This document shows positions 1 through 9,229 of a stretch of 22,995 nucleotides of DNA, one piece after another. The notes beneath the pieces are model-generated. The model saw only the letters and a list, made by a program, of their open reading frames with translations, was not told where the DNA came from and ran no database searches. The position numbers and the translations under genes were made by a program. The first letter of the stretch is position 1, and each line of letters starts with the position of its first letter. The stretch comes from Ophioceras dolichostomum (taxonomy: Eukaryota; Ascomycota; Sordariomycetes; Magnaporthales; Ophioceraceae): contig PYST01000402.1 in the NCBI GenBank assembly GCA_003049485.1, forward strand, positions 1 to 22,995. Reading direction: 5' to 3'.

Positions 1-210
1 GAAGACCGAACCCCAGCGCACATGGTTTATTGCCGAAAGGCGCGCCAGCTCCGTACTTCCTGGCCTAAGGCCGACCCAGCTCCTGAGAGTAACCGATACG
101 AATACTGGAAAAGTTTAATCCAGAAACCGGAGCTGTTCGAGCACTTCACTAAAACGACCAAATTCTTCACAGAGATATGCCCCTGGAAGCAGGCGCCAAT
201 AAGCGCATAA
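1..210 (+). CDS. Possible 3' end of an unrecognised gene (partial)
   Basis: A frame is open from the left edge of the window to a TAA at 208-210, giving at least 69 residues; the first ATG inside it is at 22. The peptide ends in a charged and aromatic stretch (KSLIQKPELFEHF, then KTTKFFTEICPW) that does not look like low-complexity filler. I recognise no domain. It could be the C-terminus of a gene that starts outside the window, a transposon fragment, or a chance open frame. The poly-C/N break at 436-451 means its distance to the next gene is unreliable. Confidence 0.2.
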   Translation, partial: EDRTPAHMVYCRKARQLRTSWPKADPAPESNRYEYWKSLIQKPELFEHFTKTTKFFTEICPWKQAPISA

Positions 211-903
211 CCCAAATAATAACCATCCACCACCCGCAAAAGGCTCAAGGACCTTTAAGCGGCTGACTTTCCGGACGCGGCGGCCACCCCAACGAGCAGC
301 CACCTGCATGCAGGTAGTATCTAGGTAGGTACGGACTTCCGCACCAACAACCCTCCCCACGAGACGCCGCATTTCTACACACACAAAAAAAAGATGGAAA
401 AAAGAAGAAGAAAAAACACCAGCCAGCGGAGGCGGCCCCCCCCCCCCCCCNGGATGTTGTTCGGACTGATGCTGTTGGTTGGGCTTCAAGGGGGAATAAG
501 CAAACACGCGCGTGGTAAACCAATCTGTTGATTCTGATGATGTACAGGGAAGAGTAAAGCTAGTCTACGCGTGAGTCGGAGGAATCGCTTTTGTAAGCGA
601 TTCCAAGGGGCCCACGTGACCTAAGGTCTGTCGAGGGGGCTGCCTTGGTGACTGAGGCAACTCGTCCATGTGGGTGCACGGAAGTGCGCCCAACCGTGGT
701 TCAGCAGATGCAAGTGGTAAACACGGCTGCATCGTCGCCCGACATTCCAGTGGGCGGCAACCGCTGTTGGTGTGGTGCATTCTCTTACGACCCGATCCGT
801 AAATGTCAAGCTTTGCGTCTCATTCGCTCATGTCCAACTATTTCTGCCTGGGTAGTCTTCGTCTTAGTTTGCATCTGACCTGTACGGAATACGAATGTCA
901 TCT
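211..903. other. Gene-free stretch downstream of the HET gene
   Basis: No convincing coding frame is seen; the open frames here start at non-ATG codons or are short and compositionally random. It contains the poly-C/N scar and a TAGGTAGGTA-type microsatellite near 320-331. Because the HET gene is transcribed leftwards, positions just below 904 should contain its 3' untranslated region. I could not identify a clear terminator. Confidence 0.5.
436..451. repeat. Poly-C tract of 15 C followed by an ambiguous base (assembly scar)
   Basis: Fifteen consecutive C (436-450) are followed by the only N in the window (451). A homopolymer ending in an N is typical of an unresolved join or a collapsed low-quality stretch. 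It mirrors the 23-base poly-G at the right end. Poly-G is a known artefact of two-colour sequencing chemistry and appears as poly-C on the other strand. Confidence 0.85.
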
Positions 904-3900
904 TCAAACGAGCTCGAACCACCTCAATATCCTCCCCCTCTCCCGCAGCCTCCGCTCCAGCAACTCTGGTAGCATCCTCGGGTCTGAGTCCATCACCTCT
1001 CCCGTGCCGGTGTGCCTCCAGTAGTCGAATATCTCGGCGTCATCAGCGCACGGGACGTGCTCGTGCGTGATCCTCTCCCACCCTAGTGGCGGTGGCTGTG
1101 ACGCAAGCCTCGGGTCCTCCTCGGCCGTGGTGAGGTTCGTCGCATCGGACGGAGGAGGCTGGTTCAGGTCGACAAACCGGGGAGTGAGGCGGTTGCCAAA
1201 CCCAATTGTCATCTGAACGAACCAGCCAGATGGGAGGGGTCCGAGCAGGTGGGTTGCGTCCTGAAAGCCGTGGACGAAGCACTCGCCCACCACTTTGAAC
1301 TGGTCCGTGGTACCGTTGTTGCCAACCCCTGTGCTTTCGACGCATCCGGTCCTGTTGGTGCTATTGAAGCTGTCGCGTACGTCGCTGTTGTTATTGCCGC
1401 TGTCACTGTTGTTATTGCCGCTGTCACTGTTGTTATTGCCGCTGTCGCTGTTGCTATTGTCGCTGTCGCTTTTGTCGCTGTTGTCGTTGTTGTTGTTGAT
1501 ACCACTGCTGCTGCTAGCGGGTGTTGGTGCACCAGAGGATGATGAGTCCCCACCTTCTGTCGACAGAGGAGACTGCGTCGGCTCTTTACTATCCTCCTGC
1601 GGCCCATGCCATCTCCTGATCAACATAGGACTGTCGCAGCCGAACAACAGCACAATCGCGTCTCCCGGCATGGCATCCGACGGGCACAAGCCGACGTAGC
1701 CCTGCTTAGTCTGGACGTAGGTCTTTCCTGAACATAGCCTGACTGGCCGGCCGTGGAGGAATGAGCTTGAAGGTGGCGGCTTGAGGCTCTCGCCCCAAAG
1801 CCCGAACGTGGTCGTGTTGTCCGCTATCCACGACGGCAGGCTGGGGCATTTGAAGGTGGGGTACCTTTCCCGAAGGATGCTGGTCCTGAGCGTGATGGCG
1901 TGCGCGTGGGAGAGTGGCTCGCCTGTGGGTGCATAAGTGGCAGCTTGGAAGTCCGCATCAGTTAGGGGTTGCCAGGACCGGATCACGTCGCTGGCAGACG
2001 GGCTGGGGGAGTTGGACCGGGACCGGTACGGGGTGGGGGTCGCCTTCTCCTTGCTCCTCCCGTCGTCGTTCTCGATCTTCTTCTCCCTACTCTCCCTTTC
2101 TTTCTCCAGCCGCGATGGTGTTTGAGGTGATGAAGGCGACCCTGGGCTGCTCGCTCTGCATCTGCCGATGGCGCTGGCGCTGGACTTGCCGCGCCCACTC
2201 GGATGCTGCAGCCGCTTCCGTGGCGGAAGCGGCTCCGACACAGCCGTCACCGTCGCACACAACACGCCCATCACTCTCAGCACACCCGGCCGCCGTTCAG
2301 CATCATATTCGAACCGAGCCCGTGAATATCCGTCGCGAACTGCGATGACCTCGTCAAGGCCACGCTCCCAACCACTTCCAGCGCCTCCAGATCGGGCACC
2401 CATGATGGCATCACGCCGCCGCCGCCGCCGCCGCCGCCTGCCGTCCTGCCCCTCAGCCTACATCGCTTCAGTAGCTCCAGCCGCTGCGTGTGTCTGATGT
2501 GGGTCACGGCGGCGTTGTGAAACACCCTGTCCACATCCAGTTGGTACGAGACCGCCAGCTTGGCCGCCAGCCGCGGCGGCGCCATGCCCAACAACCCGTA
2601 TACTCGGTCCCGCGGATCCATGCAGGCCCTTCCGCGCCCCATGTCCAGCACGGCACAGAACGGCTCCCCGTGCTGGTCGTCGGTCATCAGCTGCACGTAC
2701 TCAAGGGTCCCGCGCAGCTCCGGGAGCGGCAGGCGGTTCTTGCCGCGCAGGCACTTGACGCCCCGCCTGAACTGAGAGAGGGGGGCGACGTCCCGGCCGC
2801 ACGGAAGCACAGCACGCGCCGGTCGGGCCAGCCGCACCTCCTGGATGATCCAAACGCGCGTGAACCACGCCCGGCCGAGGAGGTCCTGGATCGCGCGCCA
2901 CGTGGCTATCGGGTAGAATAGGTCGGAGCCGCGGTCGTACGCGGTTCTGTGGGCGGGGTCGGCGTCAGGCGAGCACACGCGCAAGTTGGGGCGGACAATC
3001 TCGATCTGTCGGCCGAGGTGGCAGAGGGTCTCCAGGGCGAGGGTGCTGCTGCAGGACGTGGTGTCGCTGCCGCTACCCCTGCCGCTGCTGCTGTCTGATG
3101 AAGGCGGGGTAGGAGGTCCGAGGAAGCCGATCACGCGGTGGGCAGCGTAGAAGATGGAAGCTATGCGGCGGACTTGATGCGCCTTTTCGAAGTCGGAGGC
3201 TTGGTTGATGCAAATGGCGTTGATCCAGAGCCGGCGCTTGCGTGTGCGGTGGCGTAGGTAGCGGAGGGCGATGCTGAGTGGTATACCGATGGCGAGCGGG
3301 GATGAATGCGTGGCGGGCGGAAAGGGACCGGAGACGTAGATGGTGGTGGTGGTGGTTGTTGCCGACGAGGAGGGAATGGGATCGGTGCCGGCATCGGGGT
3401 TCCAGGCATAGGAGAGAGCTTCGTATTTGGGAAATCGGTGAGGGGGTGGTGTCAGTACGGGCTTGGATGTCTTGGTGATGGCGGGTGGATTTGCGGCAGC
3501 ACTAGAGGTGCTGGTGTCGGCTGTGCCCCCTTCCCCCTTCTCCTTTTCGGTCTGCTCCTCCTCCTCGTGCTCATCCTGTTCCGCCTCGTCGGTCGCTGGA
3601 TCATTGCGGGCGAGTTCATATAGAGACCTGTCGAAGCTTGGGTCAGGATGTTCCCACTGCCAGTCGAACGGGTGCATGGCCGGTGCATAGCCCTTGCTGT
3701 TGAATATGAACAGTCCCTCCGTCGTTTCCCGCACCGCCCAGCCGGCAGGCAGCGTCGCCTGGAGCTGGCCCAGCGTCAAGCGTCCATCCCTCGTCTCTGG
3801 CCCGAGTCGCGGTAGAGGCACATGCAAAACCTCCAGCCTGGTCTCGTCGTCGTCTTTGCTTGCGGGGAGGAGGTCGACCAGGCGAACGTCGACGGCAGGG

Positions 3901-3935
3901 TCGGAGAGAGGTGTGTACTGAAAGGAGGAGCACAT
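904..3935 (-). CDS. HET-domain (heterokaryon incompatibility) protein, frameshifted near 2330
   Basis: HET-domain proteins trigger the programmed cell death that follows fusion of genetically unlike fungal strands. The frame from the ATG at 3935 shows the HET signatures in order: YEALSYAW (residues 171-178), LWINAICINQ (236-245), WFTRVWIIQEV (357-367), DPRDRVYGLLG (440-450) and PSWVPD (510-515). It ends at 2277, but the expected continuation (GYSRARFEYD, then PGVLRV) lies in the next minus frame, which runs on to the stop at 904. The continuation contains QGYVGLCPSDAMPGDAI and VVGECFVHG, typical of HET C-terminal halves. One missing base near 2330, in ACGGATATT, explains the break. A 50-nt intron could also join the frames, but its splice sites are poor and it would delete the conserved VPD. 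WW-like segments sit near both ends (LPAGW at 62-66, then QWEHP; and GWERI, then SDPRMLPELL). The joined product would be about 1,000 residues. Either the gene is inactivated or the base is a sequencing error. Confidence 0.85.
1385..1468 (-). repeat. 21-nt tandem repeat encoding an Asn/Ser/Asp/Gly tract in the HET protein
   Basis: Three near-identical 21-nt units (1385-1405, 1406-1426, 1427-1447) and a fourth degenerate one (1448-1468) encode SDSGNNN-type heptads on the minus strand. They lie inside a longer polar stretch rich in N, S and D in the C-terminal half of the HET gene. Copy number probably varies by replication slippage. Confidence 0.85.
2415..2438 (-). repeat. (GCC)8 microsatellite encoding poly-Gly in the HET gene
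   Basis: Eight GCC triplets on the plus strand read as glycine codons on the minus strand, just before the conserved PSWVPD motif. Together with a neighbouring Gly codon they form a flexible run between the HET domain and its C-terminal part. Confidence 0.9.
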
Positions 3936-5021
3936 GGCTTCGTTTAATGCCAGCGGCCCGCGGCCTTTGTGATGTACGCGGACAGGAAGAGGCAGCTGGC
4001 TTAAAACGCTTGTATCTGGGAAGTTTTGATATTATGTTCGGCTGGCTTTAGGCGATGGCAGCGGTCGATCGCTCACGCCGACTGACTGGACGAACGAACA
4101 ACAACAAAAATCGTGTCGTGGTGATGGTAGCCATGGGCAGGCCGGCGTCTGCTGAAACGTTCATTACTACCCCCAAAGAGCACAACCCCGCTCTCTCTTG
4201 CCTGCCCGGTTTGGTGCAGTGTGAACCCCCAGCCGACGCCACAGTCCTATCGTAATCTCTAATCTCGCAGCCGTCTGCGGCTGGTTGGGTCTGGACGACT
4301 GGCCCTTGGCCCAGATCCACTCTCACCGTCCTACGAAACGGGAATCTTCCTCCAACCATTTCAGCTTTCATGTTGGGGGCGGCGGGCGTCTGCCCGCCGC
4401 CATGTTTTCCCTCTATCTCAGGGCCCCCCATCGGACTAGAGTCGAATTGAAGACACAGTGTGGGCCTTTGGTGCAGAGGCAACAGAGGCCTTTGGTCCTG
4501 TGACGTTCTCATCAGACTTCACACTGACCGACCGACCGTTCTTTCTGAGCATGGTCGCCGGCGTGATGATGATGATGATGATGATGTATTTAACGTCTGA
4601 AGTCGGAATCTGCCCGAGATCCCTGCCTCCCGAGGGGCATAAGACGTGCTAGCGACTACCGAGCGACTATTACAAGGGACTAGTGCTTGAATGTGAGGTT
4701 AAAGAGAGGAAACGCAAACACAGAACGAGGAATAGCTAGCATATCATGCTCTGGGGCGTGGCGCCCCATTGCGTACGTGTTCTTCAAGCCGCATTCCCGC
4801 CCCCCTATTAGCTCGGGGCTGGCGCTCGGCGTTTCGTTGCTTCCGTCTGTGGCGGCTGCTGTGGGCGTTTTAATGCTATATCTGTCCTTGAAGAAGGAGA
4901 TGGTTGGTTGTTGTGGGAGCGAGCGATACTGGTGTGCCGGCTGTGGGGGCGGCCATCTTAATCGCTGACACAAAGGACCTACCTCTCACTCTCTCACACT
5001 TCTCTCTCCGCTACTCTCTTT
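3936..5021. other. Divergent intergenic region between the HET gene and the folate ligase pseudogene
   Basis: About 1.1 kb is shared as the upstream region of two divergently oriented loci. It holds a (GAT)7 microsatellite at 4565-4585 and pyrimidine-rich stretches next to the right-hand gene (4983-5020, repeated CT). Open frames at 4048-4512 (minus) and 4687-4968 (plus) have no recognisable domain and overlap frames on the other strand, so I do not call them genes. No TATA box or specific factor site stands out. Confidence 0.5.
4565..4585. repeat. (GAT)7 microsatellite
   Basis: Seven perfect GAT triplets in non-coding DNA between the HET gene and the folate ligase pseudogene. Confidence 0.95.
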
Positions 5022-5156
5022 ATCAAGGACGCGATCCGTCTCCTCCGATCCCGCGGCAGATCAGTCGCGAAGAAGGCCTTTGGAGTGCCCGGTGAACCCG
5101 GTCCGCCGCGCAACGATGTGGGCATGGCTGGATGGCTAGCCGCGTTGGGCCACGAC

Positions 5157-5258
5157 GTACGTGCTGCCAACCCCTCCTAGCCCGTTCCTGAGCTGAGCTA
5201 ACTGATGGGTAAATATAAATGTGGGCGATTTTTCGTGTCGATGTCACCACGAATCCAG
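5157..5258 (+). other. Probable intron in the folate ligase pseudogene
   Basis: The donor GTACGT follows GHD, a CTAAC branch-like sequence occurs near 5198, and the acceptor CAG ends at 5258. Splicing joins AALGHD to PAKQFDVIHV in frame, giving the spacing expected just before the ATP-binding loop. The intron is 102 nt. An alternative acceptor ends at 5270. Confidence 0.6.
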
Positions 5259-7146
5259 CCAGCCAAGCAGTTCGATGTGATCCACGTCACCGGCACCAAG
5301 GGCAAGGGCGGCACCTGCGCATGGACCGACGTCCTCCTCCGCTCGCACTTCCAAACCTTGCATACGTCTTCGTCCCTGCTGGAGCCGCCGCAGCCGGTGG
5401 ACGGGGGCTCCTTTGCCGCCGCCACTGCCGCCGCCGAGAAGAAGAAGGTCGGGAAGGTAGTAGGCCTTTACACCTCCCCCCACATAGCCTCCGAGCGGGA
5501 GCGCATCCGAATCGACTTCGCCCCCATCTCCGAGGCCATCTTCGCCGAGGCCTTCTTCCAGGTCTGGGATGCCGTGGCCGCATGCCTCGTAAAGAGCTTC
5601 GTCGTTGACGAAATGCCGGGCTACCTGCACCTCCTCGCTCTGGTGTCGGCCCACGTCTTCTATTCCCAGGGCATCGACGTCGCCGTATACGAGATGCACT
5701 GCGGCGGGCGCTTCGACGCGACGAATCTGTGGAGGGGGCCGCGGAGTGTGCAGCGCCATTTTAAACATCACTCCAAATATGAACACGACGATGAGAACGA
5801 CAACCAGAACGACAGGAGGGAAACACCCGGCCCTCCCGTTGTCGTCGCGTGCGGCTTCAACCTCGTCGGGATGGACCACGTCAACCTGCTGGGCGACAAG
5901 GTGCGCCAGATCGCGTGGAACAGAGCCGGCATTATGAAGCCTGGCTGCAGGGCCTTCTCGGTCCCGCAGCCCGACTCGGGCGCGAGGGAGGAGCTGGAAA
6001 GGGAAGCGGCCAGGCTCAGATGCCCGCTTGCGTTTGTCGTCGGCGACGCAAATGATGGTGATGCTGGTGCTGTTGACGACTGCGCCGTTGTGCCGCCGTC
6101 GACGCCGCTGTTACCCCGTGACGCAGGCCGGCTGAGGCCCGAGCTGCTCCTCCCTGCACCGCGGAACAATCTCGCGCTGGTGATAGGGCTCGTGAACGCG
6201 TACCTCGGGAGCGAGCAGTACATCCGTCGCTGTGGCGATGATCATCATGAAGATGATAAGGGTGATGGACATGGGGACGCTGGCTCCTCTTCGTCGTCCG
6301 GTTCCTCCGGCTCCTCCTTTAGCCAGGACGACGTCCTCCGCGCCGTCCACGTACAAGTGGCCAGGGCGGTTCCAAGTCGTCGAGCCAGGAACATTCATCG
6401 TCCCTCACCTTCCACTTGAGACCCTTAAAGCTAAAAAATCAGCTTCTCACGGAGACAACGTCGGTCATCGTGCTGCTATTAACGTCGGCCCGCCACCACC
6501 AGCTTCTCAACAGCAACAGAAGAGGAACAAATTGCGCTGGTACGTCGACTTCGCGCACAACCACCACAACAACGGCGACGACAACGATGACGACGACGAC
6601 GAGGGCCAAAAGTGACAAAAAGAGGAGCGGCACCGCCTGATACTCATCTTCGGGCACGAATCGCACCACCGCCAGACCGCGCCGCTCGTGCGCGCCTTGG
6701 CGGCGTCTTGCAGGTCCACGACCTCGTCTTCGACAGGGTCGTCCTGCCTGCCTACGAGCGTCGCTTGTTGGGTCGGGCTGTGAGACATTCGAGTCTGCGC
6801 GGGCGACGATGGACTTGTTCGAGGAGGTTGGCATGGAAATGGGGAAGCCGGAGGGTGTGTGGGAGCCTTCGATCGGCCGGGAGGCATTGCTTCTGTTGAA
6901 ATGGATGCTGCCGTTGCCGCAGCTGATCCTGTTATGGATGCCGTCAAATTTAACGCCGCTGCTTTTGCTGCTAACCTGGCTGCCTCCTCTTATACTGCTC
7001 CCTTGGCCTCATCACCTAGTACTTCCCGTTCATCTTTTTTATCCTCCTCCCTTCCTCCTCCTCTTCTTCCTCTTCTTCCGCGCTGCGCTCCTACTACCGC
7101 TAATACCACAACCGTGGCCACGACCACCACCCATGCCCTGATCGTA

Positions 7147-7197
7147 GGCTCCGGTCGTCTTGGCTCCGGTCGTCTTGGCTCCGGTCGTCTTGGCTCC
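7147..7197 (+). repeat. 15-nt tandem repeat at the 3' end of the folate ligase pseudogene
   Basis: Three perfect copies of GGCTCCGGTCGTCTT (7147-7161, 7162-7176, 7177-7191) plus GGCTCC. In frame 1 they read GSGRL repeats, directly after HALIV. The first copy sits where FPGS proteins carry their terminal V-T-G-S-x-x-L motif, so an ancestral motif appears to have been duplicated. Confidence 0.85.
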
Positions 7198-7242
7198 TCG
7201 GCAGTTGCCGTGATGGGGCCTTCGGCTTTTGGTCTAGACTGA

Positions 7243-7743
7243 GTGAAGGGGAAGGATCAAGATGGACCTTTTTTTGCCTCGAGGATCAATGAGATGTCCT
7301 GGGGGGACATGGGAATGGCTTTGTTTTTCGTAACTCGGAGTTTGACGTTCCTTTCTTACGGCATGCACAAGTCAAGGAGGGCACAGTCGGCGGCTCGACT
7401 GGTATGCTTCATTCTTCGTTTATTTACATCTGACATTTTTTTCCCTTATCTGTAGACGCAGACACCCGTAGTAGGCATTGCCTCTTCCTCCTTGTATGCA
7501 GCATCAACAGGGGTCCTCGTCACCAATCATCCCTCCATCCATCCAACCATCCACCCACACAGTGAACAGTCCCGGCTCAACCGGCTTCGCCCTTGCAGCT
7601 CCACGGGTTCGTCATCGCCACCATCCACCAATACCCCATACTGCCAAGATCAGGACCGGTTGGTGTCGTTCAGTCAGTCAGATATATCCATCCCCTGCTA
7701 ATTCCCTCGCCGTCTCCAAAACGAGGACGCCCATCATGCAGGC
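7243..7743. other. Convergent intergenic region
   Basis: This is the 0.5 kb between the 3' ends of the folate ligase pseudogene (plus) and the SGNH hydrolase (minus). It contains T-rich stretches (7269-7275, 7437-7443), consistent with 3' untranslated sequence, and a CATC/CCAT-rich tract around 7530-7560. No gene is seen. Confidence 0.5.
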
Positions 7744-9229
7744 CTACCCAGCAACCGCCGGCCTCGGCGCAACCCCAAAGATCTCCAACGGAAACATGTC
7801 CGCAACGTGCTGATACCCCGCCACATTAGGATGCAGATGATCCCCGCCGTCGTACGCCGCCGCCAGCCTCGTCTGGTCGCTCGGGTTAGCGATCTGCTTA
7901 GCAAAATCGACCACCGCGTCAAAAGTGGCGGGGACAGCCCCCAAAATCCAGCTGTTGAACCGCGTCCGCATCGACTCCCGCGAGGGGCTCGAGTAGCTCT
8001 GCCCCTGCCCCGCGAACGGCATCACGGTTGCCGCGAACACAACCAGCCCGGCCTTCCGACAGTCCGAGCTGATGGTCTTGAACGCGTTCTGCAGCTGGCC
8101 CGACACGTCCCCTCCCGCGTTGCCGATGTCGTTGACGCCCTCGAAGAGCAGCACGTACTTCACGCCTGCCACCGCCAGGGCGTCGCGCTTGTACCGCTGC
8201 ATCAGGGGAGGGCCCAAACCGCCGGACAGGACGGTGTTGCCGCCGGCTGCCTGGTTCACGACGGACACGTTGGTGATGCCTTCCTTCTGCATGCGCGCCA
8301 GCAGTAGGTCCGGCCAGCGGTTGTTCGCGTCGTCGGTGGAGCCGCGGCCGTCGGTGATGCTGTCCCCCAAGATCACGAGCGCGCCATGGTTTGAGGGCGC
8401 CCAAGCCTCGACGGCGTTGACGAAGTACCAGTGTTTTGTGCTGGTGCCGGACACGGACGCGGACGAGACGAGGTTGCCGGCGGCCATCCAGGACGTAGTG
8501 CGGCTGCCGGGGTGCCCGGTGATGGAGGAACCCATCTGGCCAGACTGGAAATACAGCGAGACGGTGAGCATCGACTGGGGCGCGATCTTGAAGTCGATCG
8601 GGTCCGAGTACGCCATCTGGCCGCGGGCCACGGTGATTCCCGGCTTCCCGCCGTCGAAGGTCAGGGGTTTCAGGGTGGTAGTGTCGATCGAGCCCACGCC
8701 GGCCTTGCCGCCGGTAGGGAGTGCGAGGGACGCCGCGGTTATGGGCAGGTCGCTGCCGCCGAAGGTGTTGGAGATTTGCACACGGATGCGGTCGGATCCG
8801 ATCGACATGTGCAGGGTTTGGCGAAGGGTGGCATCTTTGAGGACGGGGGAGTTCCTCTGTGGATCGGGAGAGATGTCTGTGGGTTAGCAAGTCTGCCTGC
8901 CTGCCTACCTGCTTCCCTTCTGAATGGGATAGGTGGTCTGGATGGAACAGGGTGGGTGGTACGAGGGAGGGAGAGAGTGAGTGATACGCAGAAGAGCGAA
9001 AGCTTACAAATGGCGCTGGTGGCATGTTGTCGGGCTCGACCGTCTGAGGCATGCTCGTCCATGTCGCCACCCACTTGTGGTCGCCGCCGTCCCCGGCCTG
9101 TCTGTCTTCCAAGACGGACGCGATGGGCGAGGCGTTTCCATTGCTGCTGCTTCCTGCAAGAAGCAGGAGCAGTGGTAGTCCCACTCTTGAGAGGAGGCCC
9201 CTGAGGCTAAGATCAGCCATCATCGTCAT
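7744..9229 (-). CDS. Secreted SGNH/GDSL-type esterase (XynE-like)
   Basis: A secreted serine esterase or acylhydrolase; the substrate cannot be read from sequence. Exon 1 is 9229-9008 and exon 2 is 8856-7744. The 151-nt intron has donor GTAAGC, a GCTAAC branch sequence and a CAG acceptor, and joins MPPAPF to RNSPVLKD in frame (444 residues). The start MTMMADLS precedes a leucine-rich signal peptide (about residues 1-33, LPLLLLLAG). The mature N-terminus carries WVATWTSMPQ, and the catalytic blocks are all present: VILGDSIT (nucleophile Ser240), AAGGN (oxyanion Asn281), GVNDIG (Asn316) and GGDHLHP (Asp413, His416). A beta-rich N-terminal part before the GDSL block matches the arylesterase-like XynE group. 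No lesion is seen. An ATG further upstream would add 32 residues before the signal peptide and is less likely. Plant cell-wall deacetylation or ester hydrolysis is an inference. Confidence 0.9.

Larger units (their letters stand above)
5022..7242 (+). pseudogene. Folylpolyglutamate synthase paralogue (Mur ligase family), multiply disrupted
   Basis: FPGS adds glutamates to folates using ATP. Visible family motifs, in order, are: DAIRLLRSRG near 5028; VIHVTGTKGKG (ATP-binding loop) near 5280; YTSPHI and RERIRID (5468-5516); GGRFDATN (5702-5725); DHVNLLGD (5875-5898); AGIMKPG; WPGRFQ near 6358; WYVDFAHN near 6539 (family D-G-A-H-N, here Gly is Phe); LIFGHES near 6643; VFDRVVLPAYERR near 6727; EPSIGREALL near 6862; and a terminal HALIVGSGRL near 7133. 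They occupy different frames: 0 up to about 6350, 1 to about 6700 with an in-frame TGA at 6613-6615, 0 again, then 2, then 1. No intron of plausible length repairs these breaks. No ATG precedes DAIRLL in frame back to the TAA at 4959; the ATG at 5205 lies inside a probable intron. Acidic, His and Ser-rich insertions also fit relaxed constraint. Recognition of the family is firm; recent loss versus poor sequence is open. Confidence 0.8.

Noticed and set aside
4048..4512. 154-codon minus-strand frame
   Set aside because: No recognisable domain; competing frames lie on the other strand in divergent promoter DNA.
5205..6419. ATG at 5205 as the start of the folate ligase
   Set aside because: It lies in a probable intron (5157-5258); conserved upstream sequence (DAIRLL, GMAGWLAALGHD) shows the coding region begins earlier.
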